DNA of 64,000 nucleotides from Mediannikoviicoccus vaginalis (GTDB lineage Bacteria > Bacillota > Clostridia > Tissierellales > Peptoniphilaceae), in contig NZ_CAKMRI010000001.1 of the NCBI RefSeq assembly GCF_928097925.1, forward strand, positions 806,001 to 870,000, read 5' to 3'. Both the position numbers and the translations under genes were made by a program. Within the stretch, counting starts at the first letter, position 1. Each line of letters starts with the position of its first letter. The notes below the pieces were generated by a model. That model made no database searches and was not told the DNA's origin. It saw only the letters and a list, made by a program, of their open reading frames with translations. Positions 35,799 to 44,969 of this stretch are shown piece by piece.

Positions 35799-36663
35799 TG
35801 TCTTCTTCTCTCATCGTCTTCAATACCAATACTCTGTAAATATTGTTAAAATCTATTGCCGGTTCTATGCTAACCTCTTTTACGGCGTTGGAGTCATCTT
35901 TAAAAACCTCTTTAACCTGACCTATATAAAGATCCGGTGGATAGGTTCCACCAAGTCCAGAAGTGTAGACCTTGTCACCAACGGCAATGTCAGCAGAGGT
36001 CTTATACATAAATCCCTTTAGTTCACCCTTTTTGCTTCCCTTAATAACACCAATGGCGTCGCTTCGTGAAGTCTTAAAGGAAGTTCCCGTGGTGGAGTTT
36101 GTTATGGATGAAACCTTTGCGTAGTTAAATCCAACGTCGGTTACAACACCTAAAAGCCCTTCCACTATGGAAGAGTCCTCTCCAACAACACCTTGAACCA
36201 CAGGGTCGTTTACACTTATATCATCCTTAGTTCCCTTGTCTATTGTGAATCTATCGTAAAGATTTGACGAATCCACACCAACAATACTAGCTCTCACAAG
36301 TTTGTCGTCCTTTTTTGAGATAAGATTGTATTCGTCTTTCAAATATTCTTCATTGTCAATAACCTTTTGCATATTTGCATTTTGATCTTTAAGGGTCAAA
36401 TTCTCTTTGGTAAGTCTTTCGTTTTCATCTCTCATCTCCCTTGAACCAAAAATAAATTCAATTCCATCAATCACTTTGGAAGATGTAAAGTAAAACACCT
36501 TTGAAATAGGAGTTGTTATTGATGAAATTACATTGCCTCCAAAGTCAATAACTTTACTATTTCCATTGCTCGTACCTATTAAAGAAATCAAGAATATGCA
36601 TACTATGGCAAAAACGCTCAGTTTTCTTTTTTTATTGTTGTTTCTAAAGTCTCTATAAATCAT
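35791..36663 (-). CDS. mreC: Rod shape-determining protein MreC
   Basis: 290 residues. One membrane helix (about 14-32), a coiled coil (about 70-110, ENERLTKENLTLKDQNANMQ) and a periplasm-side beta domain with ASIVGVDSSNLYDRFTIDKG. MreC organises PBP2 activity. AGGAAAA precedes the ATG, which lies inside the end of the mreB-like gene. Confidence 0.93.
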   Translation of the reverse strand: MIYRDFRNNNKKRKLSVFAIVCIFLISLIGTSNGNSKVIDFGGNVISSITTPISKVFYFTSSKVIDGIEFIFGSREMRDENERLTKENLTLKDQNANMQKVIDNEEYLKDEYNLISKKDDKLVRASIVGVDSSNLYDRFTIDKGTKDDISVNDPVVQGVVGEDSSIVEGLLGVVTDVGFNYAKVSSITNSTTGTSFKTSRSDAIGVIKGSKKGELKGFMYKTSADIAVGDKVYTSGLGGTYPPDLYIGQVKEVFKDDSNAVKEVSIEPAIDFNNIYRVLVLKTMREEDNE

Positions 36664-37684
36664 TTTTCCTAAATATAAACCTCTTTCTTTCCTTTAAAAG
36701 AGTTAAAGCCTTACCTATTCCAACTCCCGTAACCTTAATTGGATTTTCAACCACAAATGCATTTATCTCCAGGTTGTCCCTGATGGATTCCACAAGGCCA
36801 GAAAGCTCCGCCATGCCACCACATATTTTAACTCCGTCATAAATAACTTCTCCAGATATTTCCGGTGGTGTTGTCTCAAGCACATCCCTAATGCAAGTGT
36901 GAACTTCATTTACCAGTGGTAGTACACATGGTAGTAGATCACTGGCAGTTATATTTGCCACCTTTGGCATTCCAGAAACCAAGTCCTTGCCACTTATGGT
37001 TGCAGACTTGTCCTGTTCATCTGTCTTTAAACTAAGTATATTGTTCTTTAAATACTCTGCAGTGCTATCTCCAATTACAAAGTTGTAATTCTTCTTTATA
37101 AATTTCTTTATATTTCTCTCCACATTGTCTCCACCGTACTTTCTAGAACTTGAAGACACAACTCCCGCAAGAGAAACCACAGAAACTTGCACCGTTCCCG
37201 CACCAATGTTTAAAATTAAATTTCCCTTTGGTTCATTAATATCGATGCCCATGCCAATTGCAGATGCAATATTTTCATCAAGAAGCTTTACATCTCTACA
37301 TCCGGCATAGATTACAACATCTTCCACCGCCCTCTTTTCAATATCAGTTAAGAAAGACGGAACCGTTACAACAGCCCTTGGTTGAAACACAGAAAATCCA
37401 GAGTTTGCCTTTCTTATAAAGAACTCAAGCATGGCCCTTGTTAATTCAAAATCTGAAATAACTCCATTTTCTAAGGGCCTAACCGCCATAATATTTTCTG
37501 GAGTCTTTCCAATCATATTTTTTGCTTCAACACCTACTGCCAGCACCTCATATGTCTTTAAGTCAATGGCAACAACAGAAGGTTCCTTAACCAAAACATT
37601 ACCGTCAATGTCGGTGATAATGGTATTTGAACTACCTAAATCTATTCCTATGTCCTTTGGAAAAAACTTTATAAATGTTGCCAT
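36653..37684 (-). CDS. mreB: MreB-family actin-like protein
   Basis: 343 residues of the MreB/Mbl/MreBH family: phosphate-1 DIGIDLGSSNTI, connect-1 IAVRPLENGVISDF-like (MAVRPLENGVISDFE), phosphate-2 NLILNIGAGTVQVSVVS and adenosine motif KICGGMAELSGL. It polymerises under the membrane to guide wall synthesis. In phosphate-2 it reads NIGAGTVQ where most MreBs have DIGGGTT, so nucleotide handling may differ. AAGGAG lies before the ATG. Confidence 0.88.
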   Translation of the reverse strand: MATFIKFFPKDIGIDLGSSNTIITDIDGNVLVKEPSVVAIDLKTYEVLAVGVEAKNMIGKTPENIMAVRPLENGVISDFELTRAMLEFFIRKANSGFSVFQPRAVVTVPSFLTDIEKRAVEDVVIYAGCRDVKLLDENIASAIGMGIDINEPKGNLILNIGAGTVQVSVVSLAGVVSSSSRKYGGDNVERNIKKFIKKNYNFVIGDSTAEYLKNNILSLKTDEQDKSATISGKDLVSGMPKVANITASDLLPCVLPLVNEVHTCIRDVLETTPPEISGEVIYDGVKICGGMAELSGLVESIRDNLEINAFVVENPIKVTGVGIGKALTLLKERKRFIFRKNDL

Positions 37685-37694
37685 AACTTACTCC

Positions 37695-38522
37695 TTAAAA
37701 ATATGATTTTTCTTTAAAACTTAAATATTTTCCATCTCCAATAATAAGATGGTCTAAGACTTCTATGCCTAAGAGTTTTCCCGCCTGTTCCAGGCGCAGA
37801 GTTAACTTTATATCTTCGTTACTAGGCGTAACATCACCACTTGGGTGATTATGTAAAAGTATAATCGACTTAGCACTCTTCTTTACTGCGGGCTTAAAAA
37901 CCTCCCTTGGGTGGACCAATGAAGAACTCAAAGTCCCTATGGAAATTTCTTCCGCCGAAATAATTGTGTTTTTTGTGTTAAGTAAGATTATATAAAAATA
38001 TTCCCTTAATTCTCCCGACAGCTTGTGCATAAAAATTTCTGCAAGCGACCTGGGACTGTCCACCTTATAGTGTTCCTTAGTGGCCTGCCTTACATTAAGC
38101 CTCTTCACAAGCTCTATGGCAGCCATAATGGTCGCTCCCTTTGAAAGCTTTATGCCGTCAATCTTCATAAGCTCGTCAAGGGTTATGTCGTTGAAGTTGT
38201 TTTGACTTTCAATCTCGTCAAGAACCTTTGACGCAAGCTCAAGTGCATTTAACTTCTTCGTTCCAGTTCCAAGCAAAATTGCCATAAGCTCCTGTTCAGA
38301 AAGACTTGAAGGACCATAGTCCCTCATCTTCTCTCTAGGTCTATCAAAGGTTGAAAACTCCTTTATAGTCTTCATCTTTCTATCATTGCTATTATCTTTA
38401 GAAAGTCCTTCATTATTATCTTTCTTTTTCTTTACTTCTTTTTTAACTAATTCATCATTAATTTCATCCACATCTTTTTCTATAATAAGAATAGGCGTTT
38501 CTTTTATTTTATCATCCGACAT
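37695..38522 (-). CDS. radC: RadC family JAB/MPN-domain protein
   Basis: 275 residues; RadC is usually about 225. The extra 50 N-terminal residues are highly charged (EVKKKKDNNEGLSKD) and apparently disordered; AAAGGTGAT in front of the first ATG supports this long form. Then come the UPF0758 N-terminal helix-hairpin region (RPREKMRDYGPSSLSEQELMAILL) and the JAB domain with HNHPSGDVTPSNED, the metalloprotease-like zinc site. Its role is not settled despite the name. The radC-mreBCD order is conserved. Confidence 0.92.
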   Translation of the reverse strand: MSDDKIKETPILIIEKDVDEINDELVKKEVKKKKDNNEGLSKDNSNDRKMKTIKEFSTFDRPREKMRDYGPSSLSEQELMAILLGTGTKKLNALELASKVLDEIESQNNFNDITLDELMKIDGIKLSKGATIMAAIELVKRLNVRQATKEHYKVDSPRSLAEIFMHKLSGELREYFYIILLNTKNTIISAEEISIGTLSSSLVHPREVFKPAVKKSAKSIILLHNHPSGDVTPSNEDIKLTLRLEQAGKLLGIEVLDHLIIGDGKYLSFKEKSYF

Positions 38523-39015
38523 TTATATCACCTTTTTTAAGTCTATCTGAAACAAATTTAGAAGTAATACCAACTATATAACCTGTGACAACCCCCATTA
38601 ATGCCATTACTGGAAGGTATGCCATAATCCTAATATTATTTAAAATAAAACTTGCAGCAAGAAGTTGCGCAAAGTTAAAAAATAACGATCCAAGCTCACT
38701 TACACCAATTAAACTTAACCATCTTCCCAAATATCTATGGGAAAGGTACATTGCCACTACGGCAAACATGGTTCCCGTAAGGCTATATGGAAGCGCTCCA
38801 AGCCTTCCAGAGACCAAAACCATTAAAATCGATTTAAACACTGCCACAATAAAGCCTTCCTTAAGTCCAAACATAAGTAGAGTTACAAGCAGAACTATAT
38901 TAGAAAGTCCAAGCTTTACCCCCGGCACCGGAATTGGTATGGGCATCATGTTTTCAAAAAGCGATATTATAAGTGCAAATGATATTAAAATTCCTAATTT
39001 AACTGTCTTTCTCAA
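38512..39015 (-). CDS. Gx transporter family membrane protein
   Basis: 167 residues with about five membrane helices and the signature MPIPIPVPGVKLGLSNIVLLV typical of the Gx (HepS component I-like/ECF-related) family. The function is unproven; relatives sit next to NusG-II proteins and Rnf or ApbE genes. The start is TTG (39015), overlapping the upstream stop as TTGA; no better start precedes the first helix. Confidence 0.75.
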   Translation of the reverse strand: MRKTVKLGILISFALIISLFENMMPIPIPVPGVKLGLSNIVLLVTLLMFGLKEGFIVAVFKSILMVLVSGRLGALPYSLTGTMFAVVAMYLSHRYLGRWLSLIGVSELGSLFFNFAQLLAASFILNNIRIMAYLPVMALMGVVTGYIVGITSKFVSDRLKKGDINVG

Positions 39016-39392
39016 TAGTTAATACCATCCAATTCTTTTTCACTGTTGTCACTCTTTATTTCCACCACAACTTTATTGGGAACACAAACTAAAACCTCGC
39101 CCACTTTGGAGATATATCCCTGTTTAATACAAAGTTTATCAGGGCAATCCGCCTCAGTCATATGCACCTTGTCCCCATCTACCTCTATTATATTTAAACC
39201 TTCGTCAGTATCGAGTTTGTATTTATACGAATCGTTTTTAGAAGTAAAAGTAAGTCTTTTGAATTCACTTCCATTAAACTGTACCGAAATATATTTATCT
39301 CTATCCTCACTGCCCGAAAAATATATAATTACATAGGCAAGTAACGATAAAATAACTATGGCTGAAATGAGTATTTTATCTCCCTTTGTCAT
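39012..39392 (-). CDS. NusG domain II-containing membrane-anchored protein
   Basis: 126 residues. N-terminal membrane helix (about 7-27), then a small beta domain with TEADCPDKLCIKQGYISKVGEVLVCVPNKV, the DxCPDKxCv...G...CvPn pattern of the NusG_II family. Function is unknown; in anaerobes it is regularly beside a Gx transporter gene and Rnf genes, both true here. A TATGAT-like -10 lies upstream. Confidence 0.8.
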   Translation of the reverse strand: MTKGDKILISAIVILSLLAYVIIYFSGSEDRDKYISVQFNGSEFKRLTFTSKNDSYKYKLDTDEGLNIIEVDGDKVHMTEADCPDKLCIKQGYISKVGEVLVCVPNKVVVEIKSDNSEKELDGINY

Positions 39393-39480
39393 GTTATAAT
39401 CCTTTCTTTTTCTCCATTAAGTGTATCATATTGAGAGGCTTTTTTAAATAGAGACTAGTAGTTAGAGGTGAGTTGAGATG

Positions 39481-39531
39481 TTAGAAACATTATAAGAAAA
39501 TTTCTGAAGAATATTCCTAATATGTTTCTAA
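39481..39531. repeat. Isolated inverted repeat in the NusG-II/rnfB gap
   Basis: TTAGAAACAT (39481-39490) and ATGTTTCTAA (39522-39531) are perfect 10-bp arms 31 bases apart. There is no T-run, so it is not a classic terminator. The rest of the 222-bp gap shows no gene. Confidence 0.55.
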
Positions 39532-39585
39532 TGTCTTATATTTAACCTTTATTGAACTAGGTTGAAGGTAAGTTGTTAATGACAT

Positions 39586-39612
39586 ATAAAAAACCGACCA
39601 CATGGTCGGTTT
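39586..39612 (-). terminator. Terminator of the rnf operon
   Basis: On the minus strand AACCGACC-ATGT-GGTCGGTT followed by TTTTATATG, three bases past the rnfB stop. Confidence 0.85.
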
Positions 39613-39614
39613 CT

Positions 39615-40436
39615 CTAACTTGGTAATTTAAATATTTTTTCTTCGTAATCTCTTATTGAGTTTTGTGGACATTTTTCTATACATATTCCACAGTCAATAC
39701 ATTTGTCATGATCTATATGTGCAAGGAATTTTTCTACTGTAATTGCTTCTTCTGGACAGTTCTTTTCACAGATCTTACATCCGATACAGCCCACTTTACA
39801 ATATCCTCTTACATCTTTACCTTTGTCAGTTGTACTACATAGTACTTCTGTTTGATTGTCGTATGGCATCAGTGTGATTAAATCTCTTGGACAGATCTTA
39901 ATACACATTTCACATGCGGTACATTTTTCTTTATCGACTTTTGCAACACCATTTACAATGTGAATTGCATCGAATTGACAAACGTCAACGCAAGTTCCAC
40001 ATCCTAAACATCCAAAAGGACATTTTTTATGACCATTTTGTAGCGCTTGATCCGCTCTACAGTCTCTAATTCCAACATATTTAAATTTATCTTCTGCAAG
40101 TGTTTTGTCTCCTGCACATCTTACTACTGCAACTTGCTTTGATGTTTCGTTTGCAACTTGTCCCATTATTTCTGCAAGATGTTCTACGACTTCTGATCCT
40201 CCTACAGGACATGCATTTATGCTTGCGTTACCATTTGCTATGGCGTCTGCAAGTCCGTCGCATCCTGGAAAACCACAGGCACCGCAGTTTGCTCCTGGAA
40301 GTGCAGCTCTAACTTCTTGTACTTTTGGATCTACTGGTACGTGAAATACTTTTGATGCAAATCCTAATAGTACGGCAAAGACTATAGCTACCGCCCCTAA
40401 ACTTCCAACTGCTATAAGAATTTGATTAATATCCAT
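39615..40436 (-). CDS. rnfB: Rnf complex subunit B
   Basis: 273 residues. N-terminal membrane helix (about 8-28), then the 4Fe4S domain CGACGFPGCDGLADAIANG (about 50-70) and several ferredoxin-like clusters: CPFGCLGCGTCVDVCQF, CTACEMCIKICP, CIGCKICEKNCP and CIDCGICIEKCP. It takes electrons from reduced ferredoxin and feeds the ion-pumping core. Last gene of rnfCDGEAB, as in clostridia. Confidence 0.95.
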   Translation of the reverse strand: MDINQILIAVGSLGAVAIVFAVLLGFASKVFHVPVDPKVQEVRAALPGANCGACGFPGCDGLADAIANGNASINACPVGGSEVVEHLAEIMGQVANETSKQVAVVRCAGDKTLAEDKFKYVGIRDCRADQALQNGHKKCPFGCLGCGTCVDVCQFDAIHIVNGVAKVDKEKCTACEMCIKICPRDLITLMPYDNQTEVLCSTTDKGKDVRGYCKVGCIGCKICEKNCPEEAITVEKFLAHIDHDKCIDCGICIEKCPQNSIRDYEEKIFKLPS

Positions 40437-40445
40437 TTACTCCCC

Positions 40446-41024
40446 CTATACTAATCCTGAAAAACCTAGGAATGACATCGCCATAAGCCCTATTGCTATC
40501 ATTGCGATTGGAACGCCTTTGAAAGGTTTTGGCACATTGGCAAGTTCTAATTTTTCTCTAATTGCAGCAAGGAAAACTATAGATATAAAGAATCCTACTG
40601 ATGAACCTATTGCTGATGCTAAGGTTTCAATAAGTGTGTATCCTTGTTGTATGTTTGCAATTGCAACTCCAAGTACAACGCAGTTTGTTGTGATTAGTGG
40701 TAGGAAAACTCCCAAGGCGCTATATAGCCCTGGCATTGTCTTTTTTAGTACCATTTCAACAAATTGTACCAGTGATGCTATTACTAAAATAAACACTATG
40801 GTTTGTAAAAATTGCAAGTTTAGTGGTTCTAGAATTAAGTACTGAATTGCATAGGTAACTACTGATGCAATTGTAATTACGAAGGTAACTGCAATACCCA
40901 TACCTGCCGCTGTTTCTGTCTTTTTTGAAACTCCTATTAGTGGACAGATTCCAAGGAATTGTCCAAGCACGTAGTTGTTTACAAAAATATATAAAATAAG
41001 TATTTTAAAAATATTACTTAACAT
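40446..41024 (-). CDS. rnfA: Rnf complex subunit A
   Basis: 192 residues, six membrane helices, with NNYVLGQFLGICPLIGVSKK and NCVVLGVA, the two half-repeats holding the cysteine pair that binds an intramembrane iron-sulfur cluster with RnfE. It is an inner-membrane ion-pump subunit. Confidence 0.95.
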   Translation of the reverse strand: MLSNIFKILILYIFVNNYVLGQFLGICPLIGVSKKTETAAGMGIAVTFVITIASVVTYAIQYLILEPLNLQFLQTIVFILVIASLVQFVEMVLKKTMPGLYSALGVFLPLITTNCVVLGVAIANIQQGYTLIETLASAIGSSVGFFISIVFLAAIREKLELANVPKPFKGVPIAMIAIGLMAMSFLGFSGLV

Positions 41025-41034
41025 AGTCTACCCC

Positions 41035-41637
41035 CTACTTGCTTTCTTCTTTTTTGCTTGCTACATAGTTAAATACTGCAAGTATCATACCAAGTACGAT
41101 AAATGATCCTGGAGCTTGTGCAATTATACCTATTGGTTTTATTCCCTCTCCTGAAAGTAATTCATATCCGAAGATTGCTCCTGCTCCTAATAACTCTCTT
41201 ACAAAAGCAAGTATAACTATTGTAATTGTGTATCCAACACCATTTGCAAAACCGTCAACTATTGAAGGTAGTATTTTGTTTTTATTTGCAAAGCCTTCAG
41301 CTCTTGCAAGGATTAAACAGTTTACTACTATAAGTGGTATAAAGATACCTAGTTGAGCATAAAGTTCTGGAGTGTATGCCTTCATAACCATGTCTACCAT
41401 TGTTACGAATGATGCTATAACTACTATATAGCATGGAATTCTAACTTCGTCTGGTATAAAGTTTCTAAGTAGGGAAACTACAAGGTTTGATAGGGTTGCT
41501 ACTACAATTACCGCCGCACCCATTCCAAGTGCGTTCATTACTGTTGTACTTACACCGAGAACTGAACATAGTCCTACAAGTTGAATAAGAACTGGGTTGT
41601 TGTCTATGATTCCACTTTTTAAAATTTTCTTCATCAT
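41035..41637 (-). CDS. rnfE: Rnf complex subunit E
   Basis: 200 residues, six membrane helices, homologous to RnfA. NPVLIQLVGLCSVLGVSTT and NCLILARAEGFA carry the paired cysteines. It forms the pseudo-symmetric partner of RnfA in the membrane. Confidence 0.95.
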   Translation of the reverse strand: MMKKILKSGIIDNNPVLIQLVGLCSVLGVSTTVMNALGMGAAVIVVATLSNLVVSLLRNFIPDEVRIPCYIVVIASFVTMVDMVMKAYTPELYAQLGIFIPLIVVNCLILARAEGFANKNKILPSIVDGFANGVGYTITIVILAFVRELLGAGAIFGYELLSGEGIKPIGIIAQAPGSFIVLGMILAVFNYVASKKEESK

Positions 41638-41644
41638 CTTCCCC

Positions 41645-42229
41645 CTATCCTCTTAGTTCCGCCAAAGCCTTAACTGCACCGTTAAGTCCGTTTAGTATTG
41701 CCTTAACTGAAATTGTAGTTCCTGAAATAGCTTGGATTTCGTTGTCCGCTGATGGATTGTCAGCTTTTGTCATTTCCCCTGCCATGCTCTTTCCCACTAC
41801 TGATGAGATAAAAGGCTCTTCTGCTACTTGTGAACCGAATCCCTTTGTTTCAGAGGATTCAAGAACTTGATATCCTACAATTTTATCTTCTTTGTCTACG
41901 CCTACTACAAATGTAATAGGTCCACCGTAACCACCTTTACCAACGGTCTTTATAACATACCCAACTTCTTCATTGCCCTTTAATGCAATAACGATGTCTT
42001 GGACATTTTCATTTTCTTCAACGATTTTATCAAACTGAGCTTTATCCTCTTCTTCAAGTGATTTAAAGCTGTCTGCCTCTTCAAAAACCATTTTCATGGA
42101 TGCTTCATATTCTTCCCTTGCTCTCTTTTCAACAATTGGAGATGTGAAGCCATTTATTATGGTTAGGCAAGTTGTAGCCACTGCTGTGATTACAAATAGT
42201 TTTAATGCTAAAGTCAAAATCTTTTTCAT
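41645..42229 (-). CDS. rnfG: Rnf complex subunit G (covalent FMN)
   Basis: 194 residues. One N-terminal helix (about 8-28), then an outward FMN-binding domain with GKGGYGGPITFVVGVD and the flavinylation segment AISGTTIS. The expected acceptor Thr is present, but the residue before it is Thr in place of the usual Ala (SGAT). Flavin attachment needs ApbE, which is not encoded in the window. TAATG overlap with rnfD. Confidence 0.93.
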   Translation of the reverse strand: MKKILTLALKLFVITAVATTCLTIINGFTSPIVEKRAREEYEASMKMVFEEADSFKSLEEEDKAQFDKIVEENENVQDIVIALKGNEEVGYVIKTVGKGGYGGPITFVVGVDKEDKIVGYQVLESSETKGFGSQVAEEPFISSVVGKSMAGEMTKADNPSADNEIQAISGTTISVKAILNGLNGAVKALAELRG

Positions 42230-43185
42230 TAGTTCTTACCTCCCCTTCCAAAAGGTTTTGGAGTGGTTAGCTTTTCAATAAGAGGTGTTGCACAGTTCAT
42301 TACAAGAATTGAGTATGAAACCCCTTCTGGTAGTGATCCGTAAACTCTTATGGCTGCCGTAATAAGCCCACAGCCTATGGCAAATATAATTTGTCCCTTT
42401 TTACTTACTGGAGCTGTAACATAGTCCGTTGCCATAAAGATAGCCCCTAGTAAAAGTCCACCAATAAGTACATGATTTAATAGTTCTCCTGCTGGTACTC
42501 CGAAAATAAATAGGAAAACCACTGTTGTTAAAATATATGTCAATGGTATTCTTATGTGTATTACCTTTTTAACTAATAGATAAATTCCACCGATTAAAAG
42601 CGCAAGGGCTGAAACTTCACCAATACATCCTCCCATATTTCCAAGGAAGGCGTCTAGAAGTTTTACTTCTCCTCCTGCAAGTGGTGTAGCTATTGACACA
42701 GCGTCTGGCCCTGGTGCAACATAATTTGCCATTTCCTTTGGCCATGAGGCCATTAGTGCCGCTCTAGCTGCAAGTGCAGGGTTCATAAAGTTGGCACCTA
42801 TTCCACCAAATAATTGTTTTGTAATAATTATCGCAAAAATTCCACCAAATATTACCATGTAAAATGGCATGGTTACAGGCACGTTAAATGCAAGTAATAA
42901 TCCTGTTACAACCGCTGACAAGTCTCCTATGGTTACAGGTCTTTTTGTTAGCTTTTGAAAAGCGTACTCAGAAAGCACACATGAACCAACAGATACAAGA
43001 CATAATAACAAAGCTCTCATTCTAAAGAAGTAAACACCTGCAATAAGAGCTGGCATTAAGGCTATAATTACATCTAACATAACCTTAGAACTTGTTATTG
43101 AATCTCTCAAATGAGGAATAGCAGATACTTCAAGCTTTCCTTCAAGATTATCAATAACTTCTTGATCTTTTATTTTTTTCTCCAC
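42229..43185 (-). CDS. rnfD: Rnf complex subunit D
   Basis: About 318 residues from GTG at 43185, which has AGGAG eight bases upstream and follows the rnfC stop closely; a longer frame reaching into rnfC is possible but has no ribosome site. Multi-span membrane protein of the RnfD/NqrB family with FGGIGANFMNPALAARA and the FMN-attachment segment DAVSIATPLAG (acceptor Thr kept, Ile where Gly is usual). Confidence 0.93.
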   Translation of the reverse strand: MEKKIKDQEVIDNLEGKLEVSAIPHLRDSITSSKVMLDVIIALMPALIAGVYFFRMRALLLCLVSVGSCVLSEYAFQKLTKRPVTIGDLSAVVTGLLLAFNVPVTMPFYMVIFGGIFAIIITKQLFGGIGANFMNPALAARAALMASWPKEMANYVAPGPDAVSIATPLAGGEVKLLDAFLGNMGGCIGEVSALALLIGGIYLLVKKVIHIRIPLTYILTTVVFLFIFGVPAGELLNHVLIGGLLLGAIFMATDYVTAPVSKKGQIIFAIGCGLITAAIRVYGSLPEGVSYSILVMNCATPLIEKLTTPKPFGRGGKN

Positions 43186-43195
43186 TATAACTCTC

Positions 43196-44521
43196 CTATC
43201 TCTTACTTGACTGAGCTCTAAGTTCTCTCTTACCATGTCTGATAGCCTCTATAAGAGGTCTCTTTGAAGGACATACATAGGAACATGATCCACATTCAAT
43301 ACAGTCCATGATATAAAGGTCCCTTGCTTCTTCAAATCTATTGTGTAAAACATTTAATTGAATATATAAAGGCATTAGTCCTATTGGACAAACATCAACG
43401 CATTTGCCACATTTTATGCATGGTGTTACCACTGGAGGTTTTGCCTCTTCCTTATTTAGCACAAGGATACCACCAACGGCCTTTATAGTTGGAAGATCTG
43501 TCTTAAATTGACTTTCCCCCATCATAGGCCCACCAATTATAACTTTGCCCACATCATCTTTTACTCCACCACAAAATTCAAGAATTTCATTAATTGGAGT
43601 ACCAACCCTAACAAGTAGATTGGAAGGTCTGTTTATAGAAGAGCCTGTTACAGTAACAACCTTTTCATAAAGAGGTTTTCCTTCAACTACGGCTTCATAT
43701 ACAGAAGCGGCCGTACTTGAGTTAATAACTTGAACCCTTTGAGTAGTACTTCTTACAGAAGAAGGCATCTTCATCTTTAATATAGAGTCAATCAATCTTC
43801 TTTGATCCCCTTGAGGATACTTTGTCTTTAAAACAGAAACCTCTACATCGTTAAATTTCTTACAAACTTGATCGATAAGTTCTATGGCTTTAGGCTTATT
43901 GGACTCAATTCCAATATATCCCTTTTTAGCCCCCATGGCCTTCATTACAATTCTTAGACCATTTACAACCTTTTCAGGATATTTTTCCATAGTCTTTTGA
44001 TCACTAGTCAAATAAGGTTCACATTCTGCACCATTAATAAGAACGTAATCAATTTTGTCATCAGGCTTTGTCTTGATTTTAACATGAGTAGGGAAACCTG
44101 CCCCACCTAAACCAACAACTCCTGCCTCTTTTACCCTTTCCACTATAGTAGCAGAATCTAAACTTTCATAGTCATCATCATAAGGAGTATAACCAATAGT
44201 GTCTAATCCATCGTTTTCAATAACAATGGCCTTAGTATGTACCCCAGTAACTGTGGTCAAATCTTTAATTTCCACAACTGTACCTGAGACACTGGCATGA
44301 ACCGGTGCTGTAATAGTTCCTGGCGCCTCTCCAATCTTTTGTCCCATCTTAACTTCATCCCCAACCTTAACAAGAGGACTACATGGTACCCCTGTGTGTT
44401 GGTGAAGAGCGATGTAAACCTTTTTTGAAACTGGGCCATTCTCTATTTCACATTGATTGGTCAATTCCTTAAAATCATGCATATGAGTTCCACCTTTAAA
44501 GGTCAACTCAATCTTACTCAT
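43196..44521 (-). CDS. rnfC: Rnf complex subunit C
   Basis: About 441 residues from the ATG at 44521 (AGGGG upstream). Contains the NADH/FMN-binding GGAGFPTHVK segment, the SLBB-like region, and two 4Fe4S motifs near the C-terminus: CIKCGKCVDVCP and CIECGSCSYVCP. It is the NAD-reducing subunit on the cytoplasmic face. First gene of the rnf operon; promoter elements lie at 44591-44603. Confidence 0.95.
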   Translation of the reverse strand: MSKIELTFKGGTHMHDFKELTNQCEIENGPVSKKVYIALHQHTGVPCSPLVKVGDEVKMGQKIGEAPGTITAPVHASVSGTVVEIKDLTTVTGVHTKAIVIENDGLDTIGYTPYDDDYESLDSATIVERVKEAGVVGLGGAGFPTHVKIKTKPDDKIDYVLINGAECEPYLTSDQKTMEKYPEKVVNGLRIVMKAMGAKKGYIGIESNKPKAIELIDQVCKKFNDVEVSVLKTKYPQGDQRRLIDSILKMKMPSSVRSTTQRVQVINSSTAASVYEAVVEGKPLYEKVVTVTGSSINRPSNLLVRVGTPINEILEFCGGVKDDVGKVIIGGPMMGESQFKTDLPTIKAVGGILVLNKEEAKPPVVTPCIKCGKCVDVCPIGLMPLYIQLNVLHNRFEEARDLYIMDCIECGSCSYVCPSKRPLIEAIRHGKRELRAQSSKR

Positions 44522-44590
44522 AACACCCCTACCTTTCATTTATTTAAAATAATCGCATTCCCTCAAGAATTTGCTTTTATTTATTCTTAC

Positions 44591-44603
44591 ATTATACATT
44601 ATA
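44591..44603 (-). promoter_or_regulatory. Promoter region of rnfCDGEAB (two overlapping -10 boxes)
   Basis: Two TATAAT boxes on the minus strand (44603-44598 and 44596-44591); the first is in an extended form, TGTTATAAT. No good -35 is visible. Confidence 0.55.
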
Positions 44604-44644
44604 ACATAATTTTCACTATTAGATTTTACAAAAAAGCTGATTGA

Positions 44645-44720
44645 CTCAAATTAATTAGCATTTTCATAATAATTTGAGATTAATAAAAAAAGAATGCAAA
44701 TAAAAATTCTTTTTTATTAT
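44645..44720. other. Two AT-rich hairpins between rnf promoter and tRNA array
   Basis: CTCAAATTA (44645-44653) pairs with TAATTTGAG (44670-44678). Next to it, a run of A followed by GAAT pairs with ATTC and a run of T (about 44686-44714). They may insulate the rnf operon from the tRNA array; no gene is present in 44522-44833. Confidence 0.4.
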
Positions 44721-44796
44721 CAGTTCATTAGCCCTTTGGAACCAAAAATATTTTCATTCACTTAACAATGCTTTTCAAAAAAATCTCTCAGTAGTT

Positions 44797-44830
44797 AAAA
44801 AGCCTTGAAACGTTTATATTTCAAGGCTTT
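44797..44830 (-). terminator. Terminator of the tRNA array
   Basis: AAAAGCCTTGAAA and TTTCAAGGCTTTT arms around CGTTTATA, with TTTTTAACT following on the minus strand, directly past the last tRNA gene. Confidence 0.85.
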
Positions 44831-44833
44831 TCC

Positions 44834-44909
44834 TGGTGACCCATCAGGGGTTCGAACCCTGGACAACCTGATTAAGAGTCAGGTGCTCTACCAGCTGAGC
44901 TAATGAGTC
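44834..44909 (-). tRNA. tRNA-Lys (anticodon CTT)
   Basis: 76 nt with encoded CCA. Acceptor GACTCAT pairs with ATGGGTC; the anticodon loop reads CTCTTAA. Last gene of the array; its first 21 nt recur three times just upstream. Confidence 0.95.
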
Positions 44910-44969
44910 ATACTATTATGTTGTATTATTTTATTTAGATTGTCTTATTATTAAACTTATTTATTCAAT

